DNA of 64,000 nt from Pseudomonas sp. Root71 (GCF_001429045.1 NZ_LMHY01000029.1:560487-624486); one strand, 5' to 3'; shown: positions 47,570 to 56,294, counted from the stretch's first letter. Program-made: numbers and translations. The notes: generated from the letters alone by a model not told the origin.

Positions 47570-48469
47570 TTATCCAAGGTTCCCTTTCAGGCTGGGGACG
47601 ACGCCGCGCGCGAGGGCGGCCAGGGCGAAGGCGATACCGGCCACGAGGATGATCGCGGCACCGGAAGGGATCGGCAGGTCAAAGACGATCGGCGCGAGAA
47701 TCCCGCACAGCGTGCTGACCGTGGCGATCAGCACCGAACACCAGAAAAAGCCCTTCAGCGATTGGCTGAGCAGGCGTGCCGCGGCGGCCGGAATCACCAG
47801 CAGGGCGCCCACCAGAATCGCGCCGATGACCTTCACGGCGGCGACGGTGATCAGCGTCACCAGAATCACGAACAGATAATCCAGGGTTTTCACCGCCACC
47901 CCGCGTACCGCCGCCAGCTGCGGATTGAAACTGGCGAGCATGATGCGGTTGTACAACGGCAAGGCCAGAGCCATGACCAGCGAACCGACGATGGCCAGCA
48001 CCAGCAGGTCATTGCCGTTGACCGTCAGCACCGAACCGAACAGTACGTTTTCCAGAATGTGCACGTTGATCTTGCCCGCCAGAATCAGCAGCAGGCTCGC
48101 GCCCAGGGCGAGCGACACCGAGAGAAACACACCGATCAAGGTGTCTGGCGCCAGGCCGGTGCGGTTGCGCAGGTAATTGAGCAGGATGCCGAACAGCAGG
48201 CAGTAGCCGAACAGGCTGCCGTAAGGCCCGGTGTAGGGTTCGCCGAGCAGGATGCCAATGGCCACGCCAGTGAGCGCAGCATGACCGACCGCCTCGGAGA
48301 AAAACGCGAAGCGCTTGACCACCACCAGCGTGCCCAGGCCTCCCAGCACCGGGCCGATCAGCAGCCCGGCGATCAAGGCGTTGACCACGAACCCATAGGC
48401 CAGCGCCTCGGGCAGATAACCCGACGACGCCCAGCCCTGGACCATCAGGCGAAAAGCTTCGTAACTCAT
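47570..48469 (-). CDS. fpvE: ABC transporter permease FpvE
   Basis: A 299-residue ABC-3-type (ZnuB-like) inner-membrane permease with about eight or nine hydrophobic segments (ALIAGLLIGPVLGGLGTLVV, LFGYCLLFGILLNYL, VAAVKVIGAILVGALLVIP). The start at 48469 shares a base with the fpvD stop (TGATG); a longer frame to 48622 lies wholly within fpvD and is rejected. It works with FpvD as the membrane part of the iron importer. Confidence 0.92.
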   Translation of the reverse strand: MSYEAFRLMVQGWASSGYLPEALAYGFVVNALIAGLLIGPVLGGLGTLVVVKRFAFFSEAVGHAALTGVAIGILLGEPYTGPYGSLFGYCLLFGILLNYLRNRTGLAPDTLIGVFLSVSLALGASLLLILAGKINVHILENVLFGSVLTVNGNDLLVLAIVGSLVMALALPLYNRIMLASFNPQLAAVRGVAVKTLDYLFVILVTLITVAAVKVIGAILVGALLVIPAAAARLLSQSLKGFFWCSVLIATVSTLCGILAPIVFDLPIPSGAAIILVAGIAFALAALARGVVPSLKGNLG

Positions 48470-49314
48470 CAGGCAAGGCTCCGTGGGTGGGTCGAGAACA
48501 GGGTCAACAGACGCTCTGGTGTCAGCGCCTGTTGCGGCGTGGCGTCGAACAGCACCCGGCGATTGAGCCCGGTGACATGATCGGCCAGGCGCCCGACCGC
48601 TTCCAGGTCGTGCTCGATCCACAGCACGGTGATGCCCGCCGCTCGCCAGTCGCCGAGCAAACGTTCGAACACCCGGATGCCGGCCTCATCGAGGGCCGAC
48701 ATGGGTTCGTCGAGCACCAGCAATTGCGGAGGCGGAATCAGCCCCTGGGCCAGCAACACCCGTTGCCGTTCGCCGCCGGACAGCGCGCCCATGCGGCGCT
48801 TGCGTTTGTCCTGCATGCCGACCCGCTCCAGCGCCTCGCCAATCGCCGCCGCGTAGTGTTTGCTCAAGCCGAGAAAGGCCGGGCGACGCTGGCACATGGC
48901 GGCCATGAAATCGTCGACGGTCATCGGCAAGCCCCGGTCGAACTCCAGCGCCTGTGGCACATAGCCGATGGTCCCTGGTTCAGCGGGCCATTGCAGGCTC
49001 AAGCGGCCCTGGTGGGGCATCTGCCCGAGCAGGGTCTTGATCAGCGAACTCTTGCCGCCGCCGTTGGGGCCGACCAGTGCGTGCACACTGCCGGGGCGGA
49101 CCTTGAAGGTCACCTGGTCGAGGATCGTCGTGCGGCCAAGGGTCAGGCAGACGTCAGCAAAATCCACGGTCGGTCCGAGAACCTGTGGGAGCGAGCTTGC
49201 TCGCGATTGCGGTGTGTCATTCAATGATGATGTTGCATGGCCGGACGCCTTCGCGAGCAGGCTCGCTCCTACCGGGGATTCTGCATCGGCCAGAATGGTT
49301 TCTTTCGATGTCAT
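48469..49314 (-). CDS. fpvD: ABC transporter ATP-binding protein FpvD, with REPIN-coded N-terminal insert
   Basis: A 281-residue ATPase. Walker A GPNGGGKSSLIK near 82, signature LSGGERQRV near 177, Walker B LLVLDEPMSALD near 198 and switch His in LWIEHDL near 231. ATG 49314 overlaps the fpvC stop by four bases, which supports it as the real start. Residues about 14-45 are coded by a whole REPIN (49182-49273) and read GASLLAK...; the conserved ABC domain begins near residue 50. A GTG at 49167 could serve as a later start but has no ribosome site. The protein would power iron import with FpvE. Confidence 0.9.
   Translation of the reverse strand: MTSKETILADAESPVGASLLAKASGHATSSLNDTPQSRASSLPQVLGPTVDFADVCLTLGRTTILDQVTFKVRPGSVHALVGPNGGGKSSLIKTLLGQMPHQGRLSLQWPAEPGTIGYVPQALEFDRGLPMTVDDFMAAMCQRRPAFLGLSKHYAAAIGEALERVGMQDKRKRRMGALSGGERQRVLLAQGLIPPPQLLVLDEPMSALDEAGIRVFERLLGDWRAAGITVLWIEHDLEAVGRLADHVTGLNRRVLFDATPQQALTPERLLTLFSTHPRSLA
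49182..49273. repeat. REPIN inside the 5' end of fpvD
   Basis: CTGTGGGAGCGAGCTTGCTC near 49183-49202 and GCGAGCAGGCTCGCTCCTAC near 49253-49272 form an inverted REP pair with slightly diverged arms. It lies within the fpvD reading frame and keeps it open. Confidence 0.92.
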
Positions 49315-50237
49315 TGGCCGGACTCCTGAATCGCCCGCACCACGGTGTCGAGGTTGCCGGTCATTTCCTTTTCGTACTTGTCGGCGCTGTATTCGCCGTA
49401 GGAGATGTGCGACAGCGGATACAGCTTCACCCCGGATTCACGCTGGATGGTGTCGACGTAAGTGGAAGGGAAGTCCATCTCCGAGAAGATCACCTTTACG
49501 TCCAGCTCACGCAGTTGATCGATGGTTTTTTTCAGCTGGCTCGGGCTTGGCTCGATACCGTGGGCCGGCTCGACCACAGCTGTCACTTCGAGGCCGAACT
49601 CACGCAGCAGGTAGTCGTAGGCCGCGTGCACCGTGGCCACCCGCAGTTCGGCGCTCGGTGCCTGGGTCAGTTTGGCCAGGGCGTCGGCGCGCATCTTGCG
49701 CAAGCGCTTGCCGTAGGCGCGGGCATTTTCGGTATAGGTCTTGGCATTGACCGGATCGAGCTTGCCCAGCTCCCGGGCGATGTTGTTGACCTGGGCAATC
49801 GAGGCGCTGATCGACAGGAAGGTGTGCGGGTTCACCACTTTGCCGGCACCGCGAGCGGCCACGCCGGTGGCGGCCAGCAGCGGTACGTTTTCGTTGGCTT
49901 CGATCACCGGGACCCTTGGGGTTTCGCTGGCGGCGATCATGCGGTCGGCGAAATCGTCATGACCTACGCCGTTGAGCACGATCACGTCCAGCCCGCTGAT
50001 GCGCTTGATGTCTTCGGCGCGGGGCTCGTAGGCATGCGGGTTGAAACCGGCCGGAATCAGCGGCACCACTTCGGCCTTGTCGCCGACGATGTTCGCCACG
50101 TAGCTGTAGTAGGGGTGCAGGGTGATGCCGATGCGCAGACGCTTGGCTTCATCAGCGCTGGCCAGTGAGGGCAGCAGGCAGGCGAGCAAGCCGACCAGCA
50201 GCAGGCGTAAAAAACAACGGTGAGATGAATTGGGCAT
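49311..50237 (-). CDS. fpvC: Periplasmic metal-binding protein FpvC
   Basis: A 308-residue exported ZnuA-like protein. Signal peptide about 1-28 (LRLLLVGLLACLLPSLASA). Metal-binding histidines are present: ITLHPYYSY near 40, GFNPHAYEP near 67, NPHTFLS near 135 and PAHGIEPS near 223. In P. aeruginosa FpvC takes iron released from pyoverdine in the periplasm. It overlaps fpvD by ATGA and follows fpvK after 35 bases. Confidence 0.92.
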   Translation of the reverse strand: MPNSSHRCFLRLLLVGLLACLLPSLASADEAKRLRIGITLHPYYSYVANIVGDKAEVVPLIPAGFNPHAYEPRAEDIKRISGLDVIVLNGVGHDDFADRMIAASETPRVPVIEANENVPLLAATGVAARGAGKVVNPHTFLSISASIAQVNNIARELGKLDPVNAKTYTENARAYGKRLRKMRADALAKLTQAPSAELRVATVHAAYDYLLREFGLEVTAVVEPAHGIEPSPSQLKKTIDQLRELDVKVIFSEMDFPSTYVDTIQRESGVKLYPLSHISYGEYSADKYEKEMTGNLDTVVRAIQESGQ

Positions 50238-50272
50238 GGGAAAGCGGTCTTCTCTCGGAAAAAGGCGAGGGT

Positions 50273-50845
50273 TCAGTGCCGGTGCTGGCGGGTCACGCCG
50301 GCATCGAATTGCGCGACGATTTGCTGCCAGCCAGCGCTTTCGAGCGCGGCGTCGCTGAGGTCGGCCGGTGCCGTGAGCGTGCTGGCGCGGTTGAGCCAGA
50401 TGTCCGGTGCATCATTGGCTGCGGCCAGGCGCATCAGGAATGAACCGGCGACCGTCGGCGCCTGGCTCTGGCCGAAATAGGCCTTGGCGTCGAGCAATTG
50501 CCAGGCATGGCCGCCCCGACTGACGGCGCTGGCGTCCCGGGCAAACGGGGCAAACCCTTCCTCGGCCAGCACTTCGGGTGTCGGCAACGTTTGCTGCTCC
50601 TGGCGCAGCAGCTGGATCTCGTCCAGCGTCACCCGCAGATCGGCGTAGATACCTTGCTCGGATGGACTGAGGTCACGGCGCGCATCCAGTTGATGGCTGC
50701 TGACACTGCTTACCTCATGGGATTCGCCGCGCCAGAGCACCACCGAGCCGGCCACCGCCAGGATCATCAGGCACAGCAACAGAACGTAGAGGGTTTCGTG
50801 ACCGGCCCCGGCCGGGCGCACGACTTGGGTCGTTGGAGTGCTCAT
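50273..50845 (-). CDS. fpvK: Membrane-anchored accessory protein FpvK
   Basis: A 190-residue protein. One transmembrane segment at about 18-39 (ETLYVLLLCLMILAVAGSVV), then a periplasmic domain of about 150 residues rich in glutamine and alanine, with a histidine tail (RQHRH). Unknown enzymatic role; by operon position it is FpvK (PA2406), part of the FpvGHJK set needed for iron reduction and release from ferric pyoverdine. It overlaps fpvJ by ATGA. Confidence 0.85.
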   Translation of the reverse strand: MSTPTTQVVRPAGAGHETLYVLLLCLMILAVAGSVVLWRGESHEVSSVSSHQLDARRDLSPSEQGIYADLRVTLDEIQLLRQEQQTLPTPEVLAEEGFAPFARDASAVSRGGHAWQLLDAKAYFGQSQAPTVAGSFLMRLAAANDAPDIWLNRASTLTAPADLSDAALESAGWQQIVAQFDAGVTRQHRH

Positions 50846-51171
50846 GGTGCCTCGATGTCCGCTTGGTCGATTTCCACGACGTGACCGGGGCCGGCATCGA
50901 ACAGCACATAGAATTCGGCGCCGGGCTTCTTGAAGGTCAGGGTCGAATCAGGCCCGAGCTTGCCCGGCACCAGAATGGTTTCGTCGTAGCCGATCACATC
51001 GAGGGTCACACCCGGAGCACCGCTGCCGTCGGAAAAACCGCCGGTGCACTTGATCTGCTCCGCGTCGATGGCCTTGCACTCGCACATCGGGTTGTGGGCC
51101 AGGGCGCTGGCGCTGAAGCCGGCGCAGAGCACCAGCAACATGGCGTTGAGCGGGCGAAGAGGGTTGATCAT
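50842..51171 (-). CDS. fpvJ: Periplasmic accessory protein FpvJ
   Basis: A 109-residue exported protein. Signal peptide about 1-25 (LNAMLLVLCAGFSASALA). A cysteine-rich mature start (NPMCECKAIDAEQIKCTGG) could bind metal or form a disulfide. The remainder is beta-rich (VTLDVIGYDETILVPGK). By position it is FpvJ (PA2405). It overlaps both neighbours by ATGA, so the fpvH-J-K part is translationally coupled. Confidence 0.87.
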   Translation of the reverse strand: MINPLRPLNAMLLVLCAGFSASALAHNPMCECKAIDAEQIKCTGGFSDGSGAPGVTLDVIGYDETILVPGKLGPDSTLTFKKPGAEFYVLFDAGPGHVVEIDQADIEAP

Positions 51172-51710
51172 GGTTTGCCTCCTTGTTTGTTCAACCAGGC
51201 GATGGTGGCGGGGGAGGCCTGGCTCAAAGGAATGGATGCCTGATGCATGGCGCCGTCCCAGCCTTCCATGGTGATCCACAGTTCGGCGTCGGCCCTGGTC
51301 TTTTCCGGGACGGGCAGCGAAGCGCCCATGCGGTAGGGCGTGCCGAAGAAAATCACCCCGGCGGCGCGCAGGCTGCGGGGCTTGCCGATGCGCAGGTAAG
51401 TGGCCTTGACCTGGTCGATACAGGCCTCGCACAGTGCTGCGTTGAAACCCTTCATGTAGCCGGCTGGGCCTTCGAGCATCGGGGCTGAATTGCGCAATTC
51501 AGCCAGGCGCAAGCTCCAGGGGCCGATCCGGACTTCGCCGACTTCCCGTTCGCCAAGGCCGCTGTCGCCGCGCATCAATGCCTCGTCGGCGAAGTACTTG
51601 GTCATGAAGCCGAGTGGAATCAGCAACAACAGGACGTTCAGGTGAAAGCGCCATTTGTGCCAGAACAGGCTCAGGCGCGAAGGTTGCGGGGCTGCAATGT
51701 CTTTGCTCAC
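51168..51710 (-). CDS. fpvH: Membrane accessory protein FpvH
   Basis: A 180-residue protein. One hydrophobic segment near 25-42 (FHLNVLLLLIPLGFMTKYFA) and a periplasmic part with a CxxC pair (NAALCEACIDQV near 100). The start is GTG 51710, which overlaps the fpvG stop (GTGA); no in-frame ATG fits, and a longer frame to 52037 runs inside fpvG. By position it is FpvH (PA2404), partner of the reductase FpvG. Confidence 0.87.
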   Translation of the reverse strand: MSKDIAAPQPSRLSLFWHKWRFHLNVLLLLIPLGFMTKYFADEALMRGDSGLGEREVGEVRIGPWSLRLAELRNSAPMLEGPAGYMKGFNAALCEACIDQVKATYLRIGKPRSLRAAGVIFFGTPYRMGASLPVPEKTRADAELWITMEGWDGAMHQASIPLSQASPATIAWLNKQGGKP

Positions 51711-52909
51711 AGTTCGACCTCCGACACTTCGTGGTTCGTGGCCGGTTGCGCCGCGGTGTCGCGTTGTTTTTTGTTGCTGCGTTTGAAGGCATTGGCCGTG
51801 GCCAGCGCCGTGCGCTTGGTCCAGATCAGCAGACCGCTGAGCACCATCATGCTCAGCAGCAGGCCGAAGAATGCCCAGATCAGCTTGATCCACAGTCCGC
51901 CGAAGTCGCCGGTGTGCAGCGGGCGCATGGACTCGGTGACGAACTCCAGGGCCGAGCGGTCCGAAATCAGGCGCGAGGCGGCGATTTCGCCGTTGTACGG
52001 GTTGATCGTGGCAGTCTGGAACATCAACGGATACCAACCGCGCCCGCCGACATCCAGGTGGCTGTAGGCATTGCCCGGCAGGCTGACGAAACTGGCCTCC
52101 AGTCCGGAAATTTTCTGTGTGGCGATTTCAACCGCACGGTCAAGGTCGATACGCGGCGGGGGCGAGCCATCGGCTGACAGCGGCACCGCTTCGCGGGACA
52201 TCGCCGGGATGATCTTTTCCGTGGAAATGGAAATCTGGTTATCGAACAGCAATGCCTGGATCAGGAACCAGGTGCCGGTGACGGAAATCACCGCGATGAA
52301 CCAGATCGACCAGATGCCGCTCAAGCGATGAAAGTCGCCCCAGAAAATTCGCGCGCCATGACGAATGCGCAGGGTCGGACGGAAGAAGCCTTTCCAGAAG
52401 CGTTTGTAAACCACCAGTCCCGTGACCAGCGAAGCCAGCAACGGCAGGCCAAGAAACGACACCAGGTACCAGCCCCAACTGTAGCCATTGGTAAAAGGCA
52501 CCAGCCACCAGCCGTGCAGCGCCCGGGTGAAGGCGCGGAAGTTGAACTGCGGCGCGACACCCTGGATCACGCCGCTGTACGGATTGACATAAATCACCAC
52601 CGAGCGCCCGTCGGGGTAGCTGACTTCGACATCCAGGGCGAAGTGCGACTCGTCGGGGCGGCTGATGCTCTGCACCACGGTCTGCGGTTCGGCCTTGTTG
52701 ATGGCCTCGATGACCTGCTGGTAGCTGAGCAGCGGAGCATCGTCCGAGGGTTGGCTGGCGCGCATTGGCGGGTTGGCCAGCCAGACGATCTCCTGGCTGA
52801 TGACGGCCAGGGTGCCGGTTACACAGACGATCAGCACGAAAAACCAGATCGGCAATGCCAGCCAGCTATGGACCAGGAACCAGATCTTTGAACGGGACTT
52901 CTTTGACAT
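51707..52909 (-). CDS. fpvG: PepSY-domain iron reductase FpvG
   Basis: A 400-residue inner-membrane protein of the PepSY_TM family. Four hydrophobic segments: about 15-38, 143-165, 198-220 and 350-372. Histidines likely to hold haem or metal lie near helix ends (FLVHSWLAL, RALHGWWLVP, GDFHRLSGIWS, MRPLHTGDFGG). In P. aeruginosa FpvG reduces iron in ferric pyoverdine in the periplasm. First gene of the operon; a Fur box stands about 150 bases upstream. Confidence 0.92.
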   Translation of the reverse strand: MSKKSRSKIWFLVHSWLALPIWFFVLIVCVTGTLAVISQEIVWLANPPMRASQPSDDAPLLSYQQVIEAINKAEPQTVVQSISRPDESHFALDVEVSYPDGRSVVIYVNPYSGVIQGVAPQFNFRAFTRALHGWWLVPFTNGYSWGWYLVSFLGLPLLASLVTGLVVYKRFWKGFFRPTLRIRHGARIFWGDFHRLSGIWSIWFIAVISVTGTWFLIQALLFDNQISISTEKIIPAMSREAVPLSADGSPPPRIDLDRAVEIATQKISGLEASFVSLPGNAYSHLDVGGRGWYPLMFQTATINPYNGEIAASRLISDRSALEFVTESMRPLHTGDFGGLWIKLIWAFFGLLLSMMVLSGLLIWTKRTALATANAFKRSNKKQRDTAAQPATNHEVSEVEL

Positions 52910-53060
52910 GTTGGAGGTCTTGGCTGGATGAGAGGCGGCTCGGCTGCGGGCTTCGCAGGGATGAGCGCCCTGAAGGTCCAGTCGTGGCTTTTGCCTACGC
53001 GAAAGGACTGCATCTATGTAGGACGGATGAGCAGGGGAAATCCCGAAAGGGGAAATGAAA

Positions 53061-53079
53061 GAAAATGTTTCTCATTGCC
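53061..53079. promoter_or_regulatory. Fur box upstream of the fpv operon
   Basis: Read on the minus strand, GGCAATGAGAAACATTTTC matches the Fur consensus at 14 of 19 positions by eye. It lies about 150 bases before fpvG. No IS box was found there, so the operon is probably repressed directly by Fur. Confidence 0.7.
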
Positions 53080-53147
53080 GACGGCTGTGGGCGGGCTTGC
53101 TTGCGCAAGTGATCAGCAAGTCGGCGGTGCTGCTGAAGGCGGGGCCC

Positions 53148-53174
53148 TTGTGGGAGCGAGCCTGCTCGCGAAGA
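53148..53174. repeat. Single REP element
   Basis: TTGTGGGAGCGAGCCTGCTC and a few following bases match one REP arm. A degenerate second arm (GGCCCGCTCC) follows at 53175-53184. Lies between the fpv operon and the VOC gene. Confidence 0.75.
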
Positions 53175-53197
53175 GGCCCGCTCCATCACCAGGGATT

Positions 53198-53656
53198 TCA
53201 ACCCTGGGCGAACATCTCCTTGGCCCGTTGCTCGATCTGCTCCTGGGTCAGGTCTTCCTTGTGCGTGGCCAGGAACCACAGGTGCCCGTAGGGATCCTTC
53301 AAGGTCCCTGAACGGTCGCCGTAAAACTGATCCTTGACCTCCGATACAACGGTTGCACCGGCATCGATCGCCTGTTTGTAGGACTTGTCGACATCTGTCA
53401 CATACAAATGCAGACCCACGGACGGCGAATTGTCCGGGTTGCTCAGCGGCCCCTGATCGCACGGTGTGCCCAACATGATCGGGCAATCGCCGATGCGCAG
53501 TTCCGCGTGGCCGACACCGCCATCGGGCGTGTCCAGGCGCATGATTTCAATGGCGCCGAAGGCTTTTTTGTAGAAAGCGATGGCTTCGGCGGCTTTGTTG
53601 ATGCCCAGATAGGGGGTGACGCTGTGATATCCCTCTGGAATGGGTTTGACGCTCAT
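53198..53656 (-). CDS. VOC-fold protein (PhnB/glyoxalase-like)
   Basis: A 152-residue cytoplasmic protein of the vicinal oxygen chelate fold. Two beta-alpha-beta-beta-beta halves: VTPYLGINKAAEAIAFYKKA at the N-terminus and LHLYVTDVDKSYKQAIDAG in the second half, ending in DPYGHLWFLAT with the last metal ligand candidates. Close to PhnB-like proteins of unknown substrate. GGGAGA precedes the start. Monocistronic. Confidence 0.88.
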   Translation of the reverse strand: MSVKPIPEGYHSVTPYLGINKAAEAIAFYKKAFGAIEIMRLDTPDGGVGHAELRIGDCPIMLGTPCDQGPLSNPDNSPSVGLHLYVTDVDKSYKQAIDAGATVVSEVKDQFYGDRSGTLKDPYGHLWFLATHKEDLTQEQIEQRAKEMFAQG

Positions 53657-53944
53657 GATGGATCTCCCTGTTGTTTTTTGAATGGAAAGTACCTGTGCCG
53701 TTGTACGACCGAATAAATATAGGCCAGCCTCTTTCGCACCCACCGAGTGCCCGACGAGCAGCAGCGCCACACAATTGCCATCAAGTCGGCTCCAACCAGT
53801 GCGCGCCCGGCCCGCGTTCTCCCGGCACATCGACAATGATCGCCATTTCTTGATAGCCACTATTGAAAGCGTTGATTTCTGCTGTCCGGGAGGCGCGGGT
53901 AGCCTGTGTTCATTGCTTCGAACCCAGTCGCCAGGACGCCAGAA

Positions 53945-54214
53945 ATGAAACCGATGATTGCTGCTTTGCTGATGCTCGCTGTCTCCGTACTCGCCGGATG
54001 TGCCAGCCATGTTTCCCCTGAGCTTCGGCCTTACACGGCTGAAGAAAGCAAGGAACTTGCCCTGGAGGCGCTGAACCGCCGTGGGTTGTCCTTCGACGAA
54101 TACCACGCGAAAAAAGCCGAACTGCTCGGCCAGCCGCAAAAGTCGTTCAACTTCGACAACCAGGGTGAAATGAACGCCGGGCGGTCTGTACAGCTTCACG
54201 GTCGTCCAAGCTGA
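53945..54214 (+). CDS. Small lipoprotein with a SHOCT-like motif
   Basis: An 89-residue lipoprotein. Signal peptide with lipobox VLAGC (Cys near 18). The segment ALNRRGLSFDEYHAKKAELLG near 48-68 resembles the SHOCT motif, a short helical oligomerisation element. No catalytic feature is visible. ATG 53945 starts the signal peptide; a start at 53906 is not supported. Confidence 0.78.
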   Translation: MKPMIAALLMLAVSVLAGCASHVSPELRPYTAEESKELALEALNRRGLSFDEYHAKKAELLGQPQKSFNFDNQGEMNAGRSVQLHGRPS

Positions 54215-54315
54215 GGCGAAACTGTACTGCTTCAAGTTTTGCGTAACTGTCCATGGGTTTCGCCGAGGGTGTGCGATAGGGTCAACACCTGACCGACCCT
54301 GACGGACTGCCACCC

Positions 54316-54930
54316 ATGACGCTCTCTCTCGACCTGCTGCTGGGCTTCGCCCTGTTTGCCCTCGTCACCTCGATCACGCCCGGCCCGAACAACACCATGT
54401 TGCTGGCATCGGGGGTGAACTTCGGCTTTAACCGCACCATTCCGCACATGCTCGGCATCACCTGTGGCTTCTTTGTACTGGTGGTGGCGGTCGGTTTTGG
54501 CCTAGGCGCGGTGTTCCAGACTTACCCTTTGCTCTACACCGTTCTGCGTTATGTGGGGGCGGCGTATTTGCTGTATCTGGCGTGGAAAATCGCCCATTCC
54601 GGGCCCATGTCGGAGAGTCAGCAGGGCGAGGCGAAACCGATCAGCTATTTGGGCGCCGCCGCGTTCCAGTGGGTCAATCCCAAGGCCTGGATCATGGCCA
54701 TTGGCGCCATCAGCACCTACACACCGATGCAGGGTTATTTCACGAATGTGATCGTGATCGCGGCCGTCTTTGCGATCATCAACCTGCCGAGTGTCGGTGT
54801 CTGGGCCGCGTGCGGCACGCTGTTGCGCAATGTTCTGAAGGATCGTCGCTGGTTGCGCCTGTTCAATTGGGGCATGGCCGCGCTGCTCGTGGGTTCGCTG
54901 TATCCGCTGTTGCTTGAAAGCTTTAGCTGA
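54316..54930 (+). CDS. LysE/RhtB-family amino acid exporter
   Basis: A 204-residue inner-membrane exporter with about six hydrophobic segments. The family signature SITPGPNNTMLLASG lies near residue 20, and FQWVNPKAWIMAIGAISTY near 118. Exports amino acids or homoserine-like metabolites; substrate not visible. Monocistronic. Confidence 0.92.
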   Translation: MTLSLDLLLGFALFALVTSITPGPNNTMLLASGVNFGFNRTIPHMLGITCGFFVLVVAVGFGLGAVFQTYPLLYTVLRYVGAAYLLYLAWKIAHSGPMSESQQGEAKPISYLGAAAFQWVNPKAWIMAIGAISTYTPMQGYFTNVIVIAAVFAIINLPSVGVWAACGTLLRNVLKDRRWLRLFNWGMAALLVGSLYPLLLESFS

Positions 54931-55059
54931 CGCATTGCTTCAACCGGTTGCCCGATGCCTGTTAAGCTGACTTTTCAGGAGCGTTCCTACGCACTATTAA
55001 ATGAAGTAATTCTTCTTTAACGGCATCCGATCAGGTATTGGTAGCGTTCTGAAAACAGC

Positions 55060-55083
55060 GCGCAGCTCACAAGGCTGCGCTTT
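55060..55083. terminator. Weak hairpin after the LysE gene
   Basis: GCGCAGC (55060-55066) pairs with GCTGCGC (55074-55080), followed by TTT. It is 130 bases after the LysE stop and about 55 before the desulfurase gene, so it may instead lie in the latter's leader. Confidence 0.4.
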
Positions 55084-55136
55084 GCCGTTTGCAGTCACGA
55101 GCTTCCTGATCCCGGAACACGCTCTGCGAGTCTTTT

Positions 55137-56294
55137 ATGAATAAACGTCCGTTGTATTTCGATTACGCCGCCACCACGCCGGTGGATGAGCGGGTCATCA
55201 AGGTGATGGTCGAGTGTCTGGGTTTTACCGGCAATTTCGGCAACCCGGCCTCCAGCTCCCACGTCTTCGGCCAGCAGGCCCGGCAATCGGTCGAACAGGC
55301 GCGACGCCAGGTCGCCGAACTGGTCGGCGCGACGCCCGGGCAGATCGTCTGGACCTCCGGCGCCACCGAATCCAACAATCTCGCGCTCAAAGGCGTGACC
55401 CAGGCCCGCGGCACTGGCGGCGGCCATATCATCACCAGCCAGATCGAACACAAGGCCATTCTCGATACCGCCCGGCAACTGCAGGAGGCCGGAGTCGCGC
55501 TGACCTACCTGGTGCCGGACGCCGAGGGCCTGATCACGGCGCAAGCGGTCAGCGAAGCCATGCGCGAGGACACCTTCCTGGTGTCGCTGATGCTGGTCAA
55601 CAACGAACTGGGCACCCTGAACGACATTCCCGCCATCGGTCAGGTCGTGCGTGATCGCGGGGCGTTGTTCCATGTCGACGCCGCACAGGGCGCGGGCAAA
55701 GTGGCGATCGATCTCGCGCAGTGGCCGGTGGACCTGATGTCGTTTTCCGCGCACAAGCTCTACGGCCCCAAGGGCATCGGCGCGTTGTACGTCGGTCCGC
55801 GTGCACAACAGCGTTTGCAGGCGCAGATCCATGGCGGCGGGCATGAGGGCGGTTTACGCTCCGGCACGCTGGCGACCCATCAGATCGTGGGCATGGGCGC
55901 GGCCTTTGCACTGGCAGCGGCTGCGTTCGATGAAGAGAAAGCTACCATCGTGCGCTTGCGTGAACGCTTGCTCGAGCAATTGCGGAGCATTCCCGGCATA
56001 CGTCTCAACGGCAGCCCGACCCGGCGTATTCCCCATACCTTGAGCCTGACCTTCGACGAGGGCGAGTTCAACCCGGCGGCGTTGCTGGCCTCGATCGCGT
56101 TTTCCGCGACCTCGGCCTGCAATTCCGCGAGCAATACCCCATCCCATGTACTGCTGGCCCTGGGGCACGATGCCCGCTCCGCCAGTCGCACCATCCGCTT
56201 GAGCCTCGGGCGTTTCACCACCGAGCAGGACATCGACCAGGCGGTTCAACTGATCAAGGCAGCCTGCGTCAGTGCTCCGGCTTTCTGGCAATAG
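55137..56294 (+). CDS. Stand-alone cysteine desulfurase (IscS/NifS-like)
   Basis: A 385-residue PLP-dependent class V aminotransferase-fold enzyme. FDYAATTPVDE at the N-terminus, TSGATESNNLALKG near 74, PLP-stacking His in SQIEHKAILD near 102, PLP lysine in FSAHKLYGPKG near 204 and the sulfur-carrying Cys region SATSACNSASNTPS near 325. The Cys loop differs from IscS (GSACTSAS). No iscU, fdx or regulator lies next to it, so it is a paralogue outside the isc operon, possibly for a special sulfur transfer. Confidence 0.88.
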   Translation: MNKRPLYFDYAATTPVDERVIKVMVECLGFTGNFGNPASSSHVFGQQARQSVEQARRQVAELVGATPGQIVWTSGATESNNLALKGVTQARGTGGGHIITSQIEHKAILDTARQLQEAGVALTYLVPDAEGLITAQAVSEAMREDTFLVSLMLVNNELGTLNDIPAIGQVVRDRGALFHVDAAQGAGKVAIDLAQWPVDLMSFSAHKLYGPKGIGALYVGPRAQQRLQAQIHGGGHEGGLRSGTLATHQIVGMGAAFALAAAAFDEEKATIVRLRERLLEQLRSIPGIRLNGSPTRRIPHTLSLTFDEGEFNPAALLASIAFSATSACNSASNTPSHVLLALGHDARSASRTIRLSLGRFTTEQDIDQAVQLIKAACVSAPAFWQ

